64,000 bases of DNA from NCBI RefSeq assembly GCF_030405905.1, contig NZ_JASATW010000028.1:1-64000 (forward strand), in the 5' to 3' direction. Under the pieces are notes generated by a model. That model was not told where the DNA came from and made no database searches. It worked only from the letters and a program-made list of their open reading frames with translations. Every line of letters starts with the position of its first letter. Position 1 is the first letter of the stretch. Source of the stretch: Sphaerothrix gracilis. GTDB lineage: Bacteria; Cyanobacteriota; Cyanobacteriia; Phormidesmidales; Phormidesmidaceae. This document shows positions 15,860 to 24,098 of this stretch, one piece after another. Position numbers and translations under genes: made by a program.

Positions 15860-16597
15860 CTACTCGACACCTGCCATCACCTGCCCTAAATCGCTAGGAG
15901 CCAAATGGGCATCCATCACCTGACCATCGCGAAACCAAACTACCCGGTGAGTGAGCCGCGCCACCTCTATCTCATGGGTCACCATGACGACAGTAATGCC
16001 ATCGCTGTTCAACTCGGCAAAAATGCTCATCACATCCTGAGTTGTCTGGGTATCTAGCGCACCTGTCGGCTCATCCGCCAAAATTAGCAGGGGTCGATTA
16101 ACAATAGCACGGGCGATCGCTACCCGCTGCTGCTGCCCGCCTGAAAGCTGATTGGGTCTGTTGTTGAGGCGATCGCCCAAGCCAACTCGCTGCAGTGCAG
16201 TGGCAGCCCGCTCTTCTCGCTCGGCGGCGGCAATCCCCGCATACACCATTGGCAGGCTGACATTTTCTAGCGCTGTGAGCTGTGGCAGCAGATGAAACTG
16301 CTGAAAGACAAAGCCAATCTTACGATTGCGGATATGAGCTAAGTTGGTTTCTTCTAAGTAGGCTACGTTCTCGCCATCTAGGTAGTATTTGCCGTTGGTA
16401 GGGCGATCCAGGCAGCCAATGACGTTCATAGCGGTGGATTTGCCCGATCCGGAAGGCCCCATGATGGCGCAGTATTCGCCCTGCTGAATGGCAAAGCTGA
16501 CATTCCACAAGGCCCGCACCTCAGTGTTGCCAGAGCCATAGACTTTAGAGACGTTTTCAAGCTGAATTAAAGGATGCTGAATTAAAGGATGAGGCAT
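15860..16597 (-). CDS. ABC transporter ATPase, MacB/LolD/DevA type
   Basis: Nucleotide-binding subunit of a MacB-like exporter. Walker A GPSGSGKST is near residue 47-55, Q-loop FVFQQFHLLP, signature LSGGQQQR, Walker B LLILADEPTGALD and the switch histidine VMVTHE are all intact. About 245 residues. The ATG at 16597 is used here; GTG at 16618 is an alternative adding seven residues. The first residues contain a duplicated HPLIQ created by a 15-bp tandem duplication (16563-16592). It lies 180 bp downstream of its permease gene and directly upstream of the TPR gene. Confidence 0.92.
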   Translation of the reverse strand: MPHPLIQHPLIQLENVSKVYGSGNTEVRALWNVSFAIQQGEYCAIMGPSGSGKSTAMNVIGCLDRPTNGKYYLDGENVAYLEETNLAHIRNRKIGFVFQQFHLLPQLTALENVSLPMVYAGIAAAEREERAATALQRVGLGDRLNNRPNQLSGGQQQRVAIARAIVNRPLLILADEPTGALDTQTTQDVMSIFAELNSDGITVVMVTHEIEVARLTHRVVWFRDGQVMDAHLAPSDLGQVMAGVE

Positions 16598-16777
16598 AAA
16601 AACAGGGAGGCCAGGCACTCTCTTTAGTTTACAAAATGTCTCCGGTATCTCGTCCTGCTACAGCTTTCCAGGGTTTTCCATGCGGTAGAGCGGCTGATTT
16701 TCTCCCCTCTGATCTCATCACTCAACCAGAAGAAGCAGGCTATGAGCATGAAGTTCTGGCTTTAGCCTAGGCCAACA

Positions 16778-17998
16778 TTAGGCACTGCGCAGGGCCACGA
16801 TTGGATCTAGCTTAGCGGCCTGACGGGCTGGCACCACGCCAAAGAACAGGCCAATTCCTCCCGAAACGCTGACGGCAATGGTCACAGCGACCACTGACAC
16901 ACTGGGGTTAAACGGGCTGACAGCGCCAACCGCCAAAATTCCGGCTGCCCCGACTACGGTGCCAATCGTGCCGCCTGCAATCGAGAGAATCACTGCCTCA
17001 ATCATGAACTGCAGCAAAATATCCTGCTGCGAAGCACCAATTGCCTTGCGGAGGCCGATCTCCTGCGTGCGCTCCCGCACCGATACCAGCATGATATTCA
17101 TAATGCCGATGCCACCTACCAAGAGGGAAATGCCGGCGATCGCTGCCAGCATCACAGTAAGAGCGCCGGTGATCGTACCTGCGATCGACAACAGCGTATC
17201 CTGACTTTGAATAAAAAAGTCATCTTCGCCGGTGATGTCATGGCGCAGCCGCAGCAGATTGCGAATCTGAAACTCAGCCGTCGTCATACTGGCGCGATCA
17301 CGGGCTGAAACAGAGATAAACGACACCTCAATGCCATAGGGCGAGGTGCGACCGACAATGCGGCTAGAGAGGGTAGTAATGGGCAAAATCACGGCGTCGT
17401 CATAGTCCAGCCCTAGGTTGGAACCCTTTGTCTCCAAAACGCCCACTATCTCAAAGCTGACGCCCTTTACCCGAATTTGCTGGCCTAATGGCTGATCATC
17501 TCGAAACAGTCGCTCGGCCAGGGTGGATCCCAACACTGCCACCTGACTGTGGCGGCGCACGTCTAAATCGGTCAAAAAGCGCCCCTGCCCCATCTCAAAG
17601 CTCCGCACGGTTAAAAAAGAAGGGGTGCTACCCACCACGCTGGTGTTGGCGCTGCGGTTTTGATAAATCACCAGGGAGCGGGTGCTGTATTCCGGGGCAA
17701 CGCCGACGACTGAGGGCACCTGATTGGCGATCGCGGTGGCATCGTCTACCACCAGCGTCTTCGGAATTTCTAGGCTGCCCAGCTCGCGCGTTTCCCGATT
17801 TCCCGGCACGATAAACAGCACGTTTGGCCCTAGGGACTGGAGCTGCTCGTTGACAAAATCTTGCGCCCCTTCCCCAATACCCACCATAGCAATCACCGAA
17901 GCGTTACCAATGATGATGCCTAGCATGGTCAGACTGCTGCGCAGCTTGTTGGCTGTCAGCGTCTTAGCCGCCATCTTTAAACTTTCTGAGAGATCCAT
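16778..17998 (-). CDS. MacB-like ABC transporter permease (FtsX fold)
   Basis: Membrane subunit of a mechanotransmission-type ABC exporter. Four membrane helices in the FtsX/MacB order: one near residues 18-42 (LTMLGIIIGNASVIAMVGIG), a large periplasmic MacB_PCD domain to about 270, then three helices at about 278-300, 330-355 and 370-392. Conserved text includes LRSSLTMLGIIIGNASVI and RTQEIGLRKAIGAS at the cytoplasmic coupling helix. 406 residues, typical for stand-alone permeases. Start ATG 17998 lies nine bases after the stop of the membrane-fusion gene, so the two are cotranscribed. Confidence 0.92.
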   Translation of the reverse strand: MDLSESLKMAAKTLTANKLRSSLTMLGIIIGNASVIAMVGIGEGAQDFVNEQLQSLGPNVLFIVPGNRETRELGSLEIPKTLVVDDATAIANQVPSVVGVAPEYSTRSLVIYQNRSANTSVVGSTPSFLTVRSFEMGQGRFLTDLDVRRHSQVAVLGSTLAERLFRDDQPLGQQIRVKGVSFEIVGVLETKGSNLGLDYDDAVILPITTLSSRIVGRTSPYGIEVSFISVSARDRASMTTAEFQIRNLLRLRHDITGEDDFFIQSQDTLLSIAGTITGALTVMLAAIAGISLLVGGIGIMNIMLVSVRERTQEIGLRKAIGASQQDILLQFMIEAVILSIAGGTIGTVVGAAGILAVGAVSPFNPSVSVVAVTIAVSVSGGIGLFFGVVPARQAAKLDPIVALRSA

Positions 17999-18007
17999 TC
18001 CTTTTCC

Positions 18008-19369
18008 CTACTCTGTTTCTGGCTCAGCTTCGTCCTGCTGGCCAAAGGTTAGATTTTCCAGCGTCTGCCCTGGCGGTAAATCAATAAAGACGCGATCGCC
18101 GGCCTCAATCCCTTCTAAAATCTGAATCTGATCGCCGACCTGAGATCCCAGGGTTACGGGGCGATAGCGAATCCGATTGCGATCGCCAGGAATCAGGACG
18201 CCAGGCTGCCCCTCCTGAGTTACTACGGCCACGGTGGGAACCACTAGGGCATCTGCAACCGCATCACCGATAAAAGCCACATCCACATTCATATTGGAGA
18301 GTAGCTGATCTTGCCCTTCCAATAGCTCAATTCGCACCTCAAATAGGGTCACATTCTGCCGCTCGATCGCTTCCGGCGCAATCAGTCTCACTTCCCCCAG
18401 AAATGTCTCATCGGGAATAGCATCGGCCTGAATTTCTACCGATTGCCCCGGCTCAATTTTATTAATATCGGCTTCAGGGACTTCGGCCACCACTTCTAAA
18501 TCGCTGGCGAGGGCCACAATCGCGGTTGAGGTGGCTGAGGTCGCGCTGGAGGCGGAAGTGGTGGGGGTGACAAACGCGCCCTCGGTGGCAAACTTCTGGG
18601 TAATGATGCCAGCAAAGGGGGCCCGAATCAGCGTATCCTCTAGGCGAATTTGGGCGGCGTCTACCTGAGCCTGTGCCCGTGCTACCCGTGCCTCGGCCTG
18701 GGCAACTTCCTCCGTATCGGGGTCGTTACGCAAATCTTGCAGACGCTGTTCGGCTTCATAAATTCTGGCCTCGGCCTGATCGACGGCGGCTTCAGCGACG
18801 CGAGTTTCGCTTTCAAAACTGTCTAGCTCGTTGGCCGAAATAGCCCCTCGGCTATAGAGCTGGCGATTACGCTCAAGGCGATCGCGGGCCAGCGTCAGCC
18901 GCGATTGGGCATCGCGTAGCTGGGCTTCAGCCGAACTGACTGAGGCTTGGGCCTGAGCGATCTGCTCTGACTCGCTGCCCTGACGCACATCAGCCAGTTG
19001 AGCCTCGGCTTCAGCCAGACTCGCCTGGTTCTGCCGCAGTTGAGCTTCTAAGTCGTCGCCGTCCATGCGGGCAATTAGCTCCCCTGCGGTGACGCGATCG
19101 CCCTGTTCCACATATAGCTCTGCTAAAATGCCAGCCGTCTTGGGGCTTAGATTCACCGTTTTAACGGGCTCGACGGTGCCGCTGGCACTGATGCGGACGG
19201 TCAGCGCCGTTTCGGTGGCGGCAGTGGTGTAGTCTGCCACTTCGTAGGGCGGTACGCGACTGCGAAAAATAGCGAAGGCCGCAATGCCTGCGCTCAAAAT
19301 ACCTACGGCCAGCAGCCCGACAATCCAAAAAGCGGGGCGTTTGACTCGGCCAAGAAAAGGAAGCTGCAT
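18008..19369 (-). CDS. Periplasmic membrane-fusion protein (HlyD/MacA family)
   Basis: Adaptor that links an inner-membrane exporter to an outer-membrane channel. One N-terminal membrane anchor (residues 14-34, AFWIVGLLAVGILSAGIAAF), then a lipoyl-like half (SASGTVEPVKTVNLSPKTAG), a long alpha-helical hairpin rich in Glu/Ala/Gln (about residues 115-245), second lipoyl half (IRAPFAGIITQKF), beta-barrel and membrane-proximal domains ending in an acidic tail. The ordering with a MacB permease and ATPase downstream indicates a MacAB/DevBCA-like tripartite exporter; the substrate is unknown and the outer-membrane TolC partner is not in this window. Confidence 0.93.
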   Translation of the reverse strand: MQLPFLGRVKRPAFWIVGLLAVGILSAGIAAFAIFRSRVPPYEVADYTTAATETALTVRISASGTVEPVKTVNLSPKTAGILAELYVEQGDRVTAGELIARMDGDDLEAQLRQNQASLAEAEAQLADVRQGSESEQIAQAQASVSSAEAQLRDAQSRLTLARDRLERNRQLYSRGAISANELDSFESETRVAEAAVDQAEARIYEAEQRLQDLRNDPDTEEVAQAEARVARAQAQVDAAQIRLEDTLIRAPFAGIITQKFATEGAFVTPTTSASSATSATSTAIVALASDLEVVAEVPEADINKIEPGQSVEIQADAIPDETFLGEVRLIAPEAIERQNVTLFEVRIELLEGQDQLLSNMNVDVAFIGDAVADALVVPTVAVVTQEGQPGVLIPGDRNRIRYRPVTLGSQVGDQIQILEGIEAGDRVFIDLPPGQTLENLTFGQQDEAEPETE

Positions 19370-19528
19370 ACCTAGGTTGGGAGGGGCACTCTCTAAGTAA
19401 CCGGACGCCCAAGCAAACGATGGTGGGCTGCCCTACTACGATTATCAAGTACCTACTCCAAAGCGACCACCTCAGTACAGGATCGGGTGTTCCCCCTCAG
19501 CCCGGCTTATGAGGCTCAAATTTAACGC

Positions 19529-20458
19529 TCAAACAGAGGACACGCGGGCCTGAAAATTGACGCAGGCCGTTACGGGCGAGTCTGAATTGCCGCACAGGGG
19601 GCAGTGACTATTGGCGCAGCGATCGCACCGCATCGCCGCCTGGGGGGCTAGCTGCTCAGAGCTGTAAACGCTAATGCCCTGATGCACGTAGCCCTGCAGC
19701 TCTAAGTCGGACAGATTTTCGCAGATAACGATGGCCTGCTGCGTCTCCAGCGCTTCTCTGGCCTGGTTGAGAATTTTCAGCGCTTCCCAGAAGCTAGTTT
19801 GGGCCACCTTGATCAACAGCGGCACGCGGCGAGGCTGGCTTTTGAAACAGGGCGGACAGGTCTGGGGGTAATGGTCACGATACTGCAGCGAATAGGTGCC
19901 ATCGGCAAAGCGGCGAGTCCGCAGGTGCCGCTGAAAAGGCACGGTAAAGTCGCCCATTTCGTCCAGCATGTACCACCAGGATTTGTGCCAAGCGGTCTGC
20001 GGCAGGTGCAAAATGGTCGTTACCTGCTCAGCGTTGAACCCGGCGTGGGAAAGCAGGGCGATCGCCTGCGAAAGCGCCATATTCTCACCTAGGGTTTGCA
20101 GGTCTGAGTGATAGTGGGTGAGGCTCTCATAGGTTCGATAGCGGCTGTGGGGTGACTGGGCTTTGCCCCCGGCCTCAGCTTTAGCCGCTCCTACCTGCCA
20201 GGTGTCGGTCAGAATACACTGAATCGCTTCGTAGTCTAAGATGGCGTCGATCGCCACGGCTCTCTGCTCTAACGGTACGCCAATCTGCACCGTAACCGAC
20301 CCTACCTGATGGACTGGCATGAGGCTGGGCTGGCTGCTAAACAGAAGCGATCGCAGGCGCGACTGATCGGCGATCGCTAAGGCCATCTGCACCTGTTCTA
20401 GGCAAGAAGCGGCATAGCTGGGTGCTGGCTGGAGGCGAGACTGGGTGTCAAAATCCAT
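19529..20458 (-). CDS. Unrecognised 309-residue protein with C-terminal cysteine cluster
   Basis: I do not recognise this family. The product is soluble, without signal peptide or membrane helix. The C-terminus has a tight cysteine/histidine cluster (CDRCANSHCPLCGN, then a further Cys after TA) near residues 277-298 that could bind zinc, and another CPPC near residue 206. The middle has a Trp/Tyr-rich stretch (WHKSWWYMLDEMGDF). Codon use matches neighbours. It is divergent from DUF4327 and separated from the MacA-like gene by about 160 bp, so no operon partner is evident. Confidence 0.75.
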   Translation of the reverse strand: MDFDTQSRLQPAPSYAASCLEQVQMALAIADQSRLRSLLFSSQPSLMPVHQVGSVTVQIGVPLEQRAVAIDAILDYEAIQCILTDTWQVGAAKAEAGGKAQSPHSRYRTYESLTHYHSDLQTLGENMALSQAIALLSHAGFNAEQVTTILHLPQTAWHKSWWYMLDEMGDFTVPFQRHLRTRRFADGTYSLQYRDHYPQTCPPCFKSQPRRVPLLIKVAQTSFWEALKILNQAREALETQQAIVICENLSDLELQGYVHQGISVYSSEQLAPQAAMRCDRCANSHCPLCGNSDSPVTACVNFQARVSSV

Positions 20459-20764
20459 TGCTACGCAAGGGTGACGGCATGTTGAGACAGAAATTAAGCC
20501 GTTGAAAAACCTGCATGAGAGACAACTGTATACTCGGTGCCCTTGCCTTCTTTTAGCGAAATATTTTGTTTGTTTGCTGCAGCCGCTTACGAAAGTTGAC
20601 AGGACTTCGGAAAACGCAATGCAGGTGTTACTTGTCTCATTCTAAAGCGGGCTATGCTCACGACTTCCTCAGATTTTTTACCTAAGCTCCAGGATGAGGC
20701 TGCTACAGAAGCCAAGTCGCGATCGCCGGTAACAGCATCTTAATAGTCAGGTGCAAGAGAGTGA
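20459..20764. other. Intergenic region upstream of the DUF4327 gene
   Basis: About 306 bp, with no supported gene. A 29-codon frame (20654-20743) ends just before the DUF4327 ribosome binding site but has no good ribosome binding site of its own. Promoters for both divergent genes must be here. Confidence 0.4.
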
Positions 20765-20989
20765 ATGATTATGCAAGCAACTCAATATTCCATTGGCATG
20801 ATTCGAGATGAAGCTCGACACCTAGTTGAGCAGGGCATTATCGATCGCCATCAGCCCCTTTACGCCCTGTGTCGCTACATTCCTGGCCGAGAATGGGTCT
20901 GCGTAGAGTTAGAGCTAGAGCAAAATGACTATCTGCTCCGCGATCAAATCCTTGATCTGATCGGGCGGGAAGACTGGGAAGACGACTGA
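20765..20989 (+). CDS. DUF4327-family small protein
   Basis: A 74-residue acidic protein matching the cyanobacterial DUF4327 family: YSIGMIRDEARHLVEQG, QPLYALCRYIPGREWVCVE, and the closing LLRDQILDLIGREDWEDD. Function is unknown. No signal peptide or membrane segment. Two starts are possible, ATG 20765 and ATG 20771; AAGAGAG lies just upstream of the first. The downstream intergenic region contains a candidate structured RNA. Confidence 0.88.
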   Translation: MIMQATQYSIGMIRDEARHLVEQGIIDRHQPLYALCRYIPGREWVCVELELEQNDYLLRDQILDLIGREDWEDD

Positions 20990-21052
20990 TAATCCGGCAA
21001 GTCGGACTCGGATTAAGAATATTCAGGCTCTCTATTAACAATATGTAGATCG

Positions 21053-21192
21053 GGCCGATAAATGCCATAGGCCCGTGTCTGCAGTAGAATCTTTGGCCTC
21101 CGGGTTCAAGCGAACCCAGTGAGATGAGTCGTGGATAAAAATCCCAATATTCTTTGGGGGAGAACTGGCGATGGTTCACCTGCAGTCGGCCT
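21053..21192 (+). ncRNA. Candidate structured RNA (possibly 6S-like); strand uncertain
   Basis: A 140-base stretch between coding genes has nested complementarity: GGCCGA (21053-21058) or AGGCC (21069-21073) with TCGGCCT (21186-21192), and CTGCAG (21079-21084) with CTGCAG (21180-21185) close it; inside are a perfect 6-bp hairpin GGGTTC-aagc-GAACCC (21102-21117) and competing hairpins GGAT/ATCC (21133-21144) and CCCAA/TTGGG (21143-21158). An outer stem, large internal bubble and inner hairpins would suit a 6S-type RNA, but I cannot confirm the family. It could also be the leader of the DJ-1/PfpI gene, whose start lies 98 bases downstream. Confidence 0.3.
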
Positions 21193-21289
21193 GTCTATCT
21201 AAGTTTTACAGTTGGTTGCAGGCGTAAGCGATTTTCAATCAGCGATCGTACCGTCAAAAGTAAACCTAGTTTTTGCAGGAGATACTTCA

Positions 21290-21892
21290 ATGGCGGCTCA
21301 GCGGATTTTGATGATTGTGGGCGACTTTGTTGAAGACTATGAGGTGATGGTGCCATTTCAGGCGCTGCAGATGGTAGGGCATACGGTTCATGCGGTCTGC
21401 CCGGATAAAAAGTCTGGCGAGTTTGTGCGCACGGCGATACACGATTTTGAGGGCGACCAAACCTATAGCGAAAAGCCTGGTCACAACTTCACGCTCAACG
21501 CCACCTTTGCCGACGTGAACCCGGCTGACTACGACGCGCTCGTCATTCCTGGCGGACGCGCCCCTGAATATTTGCGGCTCAACGCCCAGGTGATTGCAGC
21601 GGTGCAGCATTTTGCTCAGGCTAACAAGCCCATTGCCGCCATTTGTCACGGGGCGCAGCTTCTGGCAGCGGCAGGGGTGCTCTCCGGCAAGCGCTGCTCG
21701 GCTTATCCTGCCTGTAGCCCAGAAGTCACCGCGGCTGGTAGCGAGTACGCCGATATCCCAGTCACCGAGGCGATCGCCGATGGCAACCTAATCACCGCCC
21801 CAGCCTGGCCTGCCCATCCCCGCTGGCTGGCCGAATTCCTCAAAGTGCTCGGCACGCGCATTGAACATGCCGAGATGGCAGGTGTTGCTTAG
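21290..21892 (+). CDS. DJ-1/PfpI-family protein
   Basis: Class I glutamine amidotransferase-like fold shared by PfpI peptidases, DJ-1 deglycase/glyoxalases and chaperones. The start at 21290 is set by GCAGGAG upstream and by MAAQRILMIVGDFVEDYEV matching the usual N-terminus. The nucleophile elbow AAICHGAQLL (Cys at about residue 117) and the conserved ALVIPGGRAPEYLR are present; the Glu that pairs with the active cysteine lies in GDFVEDYE. About 200 residues, usual length. Exact activity cannot be assigned. The convergent TPR gene overlaps its stop by four bases. Confidence 0.9.
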   Translation: MAAQRILMIVGDFVEDYEVMVPFQALQMVGHTVHAVCPDKKSGEFVRTAIHDFEGDQTYSEKPGHNFTLNATFADVNPADYDALVIPGGRAPEYLRLNAQVIAAVQHFAQANKPIAAICHGAQLLAAAGVLSGKRCSAYPACSPEVTAAGSEYADIPVTEAIADGNLITAPAWPAHPRWLAEFLKVLGTRIEHAEMAGVA

Positions 21893-22641
21893 CTGCCGGT
21901 CAAAACCTCAGCTGTTAGCTCCACCTGTTCTGGGCTAAATCCAGCCTCAATTAAATGATCGAGAAAAATGCGATCGCGGTAGCGACCGTCTAGGGCGATC
22001 GCCTGCTGATAGGCCTGCTGGGCGGCGGCAGGCGACTGGTCGCTCCAGTGGGCGATCGCTAGGGCTACCCAGGGATGAGGATTATAGGGTTCTAGCTCGG
22101 TGGCCTGCTGGGCATTGGCGATCGCGGCGGCATAGTCTTCTAGCCGCTGATAGGCCAGGCTGAGGTTATAGTAGGCAATCTCGTTGTCCGGCTTCAGTTC
22201 GGCGGCGCGGGTGTGGGTACTGACAGCCGCCTGCAAATCGCCGCTAACGAGGTAGACAATGCCCAAGGCGTTGAGAGCCGGTACATTCTCGCTCTCTTGC
22301 CGCAAAGCCTGCTGTAGACTCTCAGCCGCCGCCGCTGCCTGACCGGCTAAATGCTCTGTCCAGCCGAGGACTACATAGCCATTAGGATTGGTTGGGTCGA
22401 GGGCTACAGAGGTTTTCAAAGCGGCGATCGCGCGGACAAGATCGTCGCGATCGCGGTACTCTAGGCCGCGCTGCCGGTAGAGATTGGCGGTTGCGGTATC
22501 GATTAGAAAAGGCGGATAGGCTAAGGGCGCTTGATCTAGGGCCGGGGCAATCTCAGCCGCAAACTGCACGGTCGGTTCTGGCTGACAGCTACTCCCCAAT
22601 CCTGCCAACGCCAATAGCAAAACAATTCTGGCTTTTCTCAA
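21889..22641 (-). CDS. TPR-repeat lipoprotein
   Basis: The TTG at 22641 was chosen because AGGAG lies seven bases upstream and it yields an ideal lipoprotein signal: short basic MRKAR, hydrophobic IVLLLALAGLG, lipobox SSC. The mature protein has about five TPR repeats (residues 55-225, e.g. AIAALKTSVALDPTNPNGYVVLGW, NEIAYYNLSLAYQRLEDY). Such membrane-anchored TPR proteins act as assembly scaffolds; the partner is unknown. Its stop overlaps the DJ-1/PfpI stop by four bases in a tail-to-tail arrangement, and it is divergent from the sigma-like gene. Confidence 0.85.
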   Translation of the reverse strand: MRKARIVLLLALAGLGSSCQPEPTVQFAAEIAPALDQAPLAYPPFLIDTATANLYRQRGLEYRDRDDLVRAIAALKTSVALDPTNPNGYVVLGWTEHLAGQAAAAAESLQQALRQESENVPALNALGIVYLVSGDLQAAVSTHTRAAELKPDNEIAYYNLSLAYQRLEDYAAAIANAQQATELEPYNPHPWVALAIAHWSDQSPAAAQQAYQQAIALDGRYRDRIFLDHLIEAGFSPEQVELTAEVLTGS

Positions 22642-22883
22642 TCCGTCTTCTCCTAGACGCAAAGCGACACGACCTCTAACGGGTGCATAATAACCTCAAT
22701 CAACCGGCTAGCCCCCGCAGGCTATTGACGCAGCGAGTCGAGTAATCAACGATGAAAGAGTGAATATTGGCTTGATTCGGCTTTAATTTAACGGATTTGA
22801 GCGTTTGAAGAAACCCCGGCTCTAACTGTTTTAGTTTCACCTTGTCTCCCTAGGCTGGGCGATCTCGGAGTAAACATTGAGCG

Positions 22884-24098
22884 ATGCAGCGGCGCACTAC
22901 CATCACTAAACTTTTTTCGACGTTCATTCAGTTCTCGGAAGATCGCTTCGATACCTGGATGAGCGATCGGCGGCTGCAAAAAAGCATGGAGAAACATTTA
23001 GAGCGAGAGAACCACGCCTGCCAGCCTGAGGGATTTTGGACCCTGTACTGGCATAAACTCTGGCAAGCACAGGCTCACGAGCGGGCAGCGGCTCACCTAA
23101 CTGCCTATCTGCAAGAACCCTGCTACTGGGCGACTCAAAGCATCACTCAACGCTTTCCCAATGGGCAATGGACGTTAACTGACGGCTTTCAAGGGGCGAT
23201 CGCCCAGGTTGACCGCATCCTCAAAGGCTACCGACCGGACTATGGCAGCAATCTAAGAGCCTATGCCCACACCGCCTTTAGCAACCTGATGCGCGATCGG
23301 CTCCGCCAGAGGCAGGACGTCAATATCTGTAGTGATTGGGGGCTGCTGCGGCGGCTCAGTCAGGCTCAGCTCAAGCGATCGCTGCTGACCGCTGGCTTTA
23401 CTGAGACTGAGCCAGCAGTTTTAATCTGGCAGTGCTTCAAGGCGGTCTACATCCCTGACCCTAAACGGTCAGTACGGGCCTTGCCGCCGCCGAGTTTGGA
23501 GCAGTTCGCCCAGATTACAGAGCGCTATAACCAACTCCGGCTGCAGCTCAGCCCGGCATTGCCTCAGCTAGCGGTTGAAGCGATCGCAGCCAGCCTGAAA
23601 CAATCGGTGCAGGCAGCTCGGGCCCATCTCGCCCCGGCAGTGACCTCCCTGAATCAGCCTCAGTTTGATCAGGCCAATAAAGAACTGCTAGATGGCTTGG
23701 GCAGCGACGATACGCCGATGCAGAGACTGCTGGCCGCAGAAGTTTACGCTGAACAGCAGCAACGGCTACAGCAGATCGCGGCAGTGCTCATGGGGGCGAT
23801 CGCTAACCTGCAGCCTGCCGATCAAACTCTGCTCCGGCTGTACTATTGCAACGTCCTCACCCAAAAAGAGATCGCCAACCAGCTCCAAATTCAGCAGTAT
23901 CAGGTTTCTCGTCAGCTTAAGCGAGTCCGCCAGCAGCTCTTGCTCAGCGTGGCTACGTGGAGCCAGGAAACCCTGCATATTGCGATCGATTCTGCTGTAT
24001 TAGCCAGTATGAGCGACGCTATACACGAGTGGTTACAGCATTACTATCAGTCAAAAGCAGACGGTAAAGCAGAGGGGCTTGATGAGTTTGGGGTTTGA
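22884..24098 (+). CDS. Sigma-70-like transcription factor
   Basis: A 404-residue protein with sigma-factor features at both ends. Residues about 115-150 (YRPDYGSNLRAYAHTAFSN, MRDRLRQRQD) resemble sigma region 2. Residues about 295-365 contain a region-4 helix-turn-helix (LQPADQTLLRLYYCNVLTQ, KEIANQLQIQQYQVSRQLKR). The two are separated by about 150 residues of non-conserved sequence, longer than in ordinary ECF sigmas. It is the first gene of a tight operon: its stop lies inside the DUF1822 gene (17-base overlap). In other cyanobacteria similar sigma-like genes sit beside DUF1822 genes, from memory. It probably directs, or autoregulates, expression of the downstream CHAT/exoprotein genes; this is inference. 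Confidence 0.8.
   Translation: MQRRTTITKLFSTFIQFSEDRFDTWMSDRRLQKSMEKHLERENHACQPEGFWTLYWHKLWQAQAHERAAAHLTAYLQEPCYWATQSITQRFPNGQWTLTDGFQGAIAQVDRILKGYRPDYGSNLRAYAHTAFSNLMRDRLRQRQDVNICSDWGLLRRLSQAQLKRSLLTAGFTETEPAVLIWQCFKAVYIPDPKRSVRALPPPSLEQFAQITERYNQLRLQLSPALPQLAVEAIAASLKQSVQAARAHLAPAVTSLNQPQFDQANKELLDGLGSDDTPMQRLLAAEVYAEQQQRLQQIAAVLMGAIANLQPADQTLLRLYYCNVLTQKEIANQLQIQQYQVSRQLKRVRQQLLLSVATWSQETLHIAIDSAVLASMSDAIHEWLQHYYQSKADGKAEGLDEFGV

Noticed and set aside
16563..16592. 15-bp tandem duplication giving HPLIQ twice at the ATPase N-terminus
   Set aside because: Real but minor; lies in a non-conserved N-terminal tail and likely has no functional effect.
20654..20743. 29-codon frame upstream of the DUF4327 gene
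   Set aside because: No ribosome binding site and too short to support; kept only as a possible leader peptide.
21102..21117. GGGTTCAAGCGAACCC as a tRNA T-arm
   Set aside because: Stem is six pairs and the loop only four bases; no acceptor or anticodon stem at the right distances.
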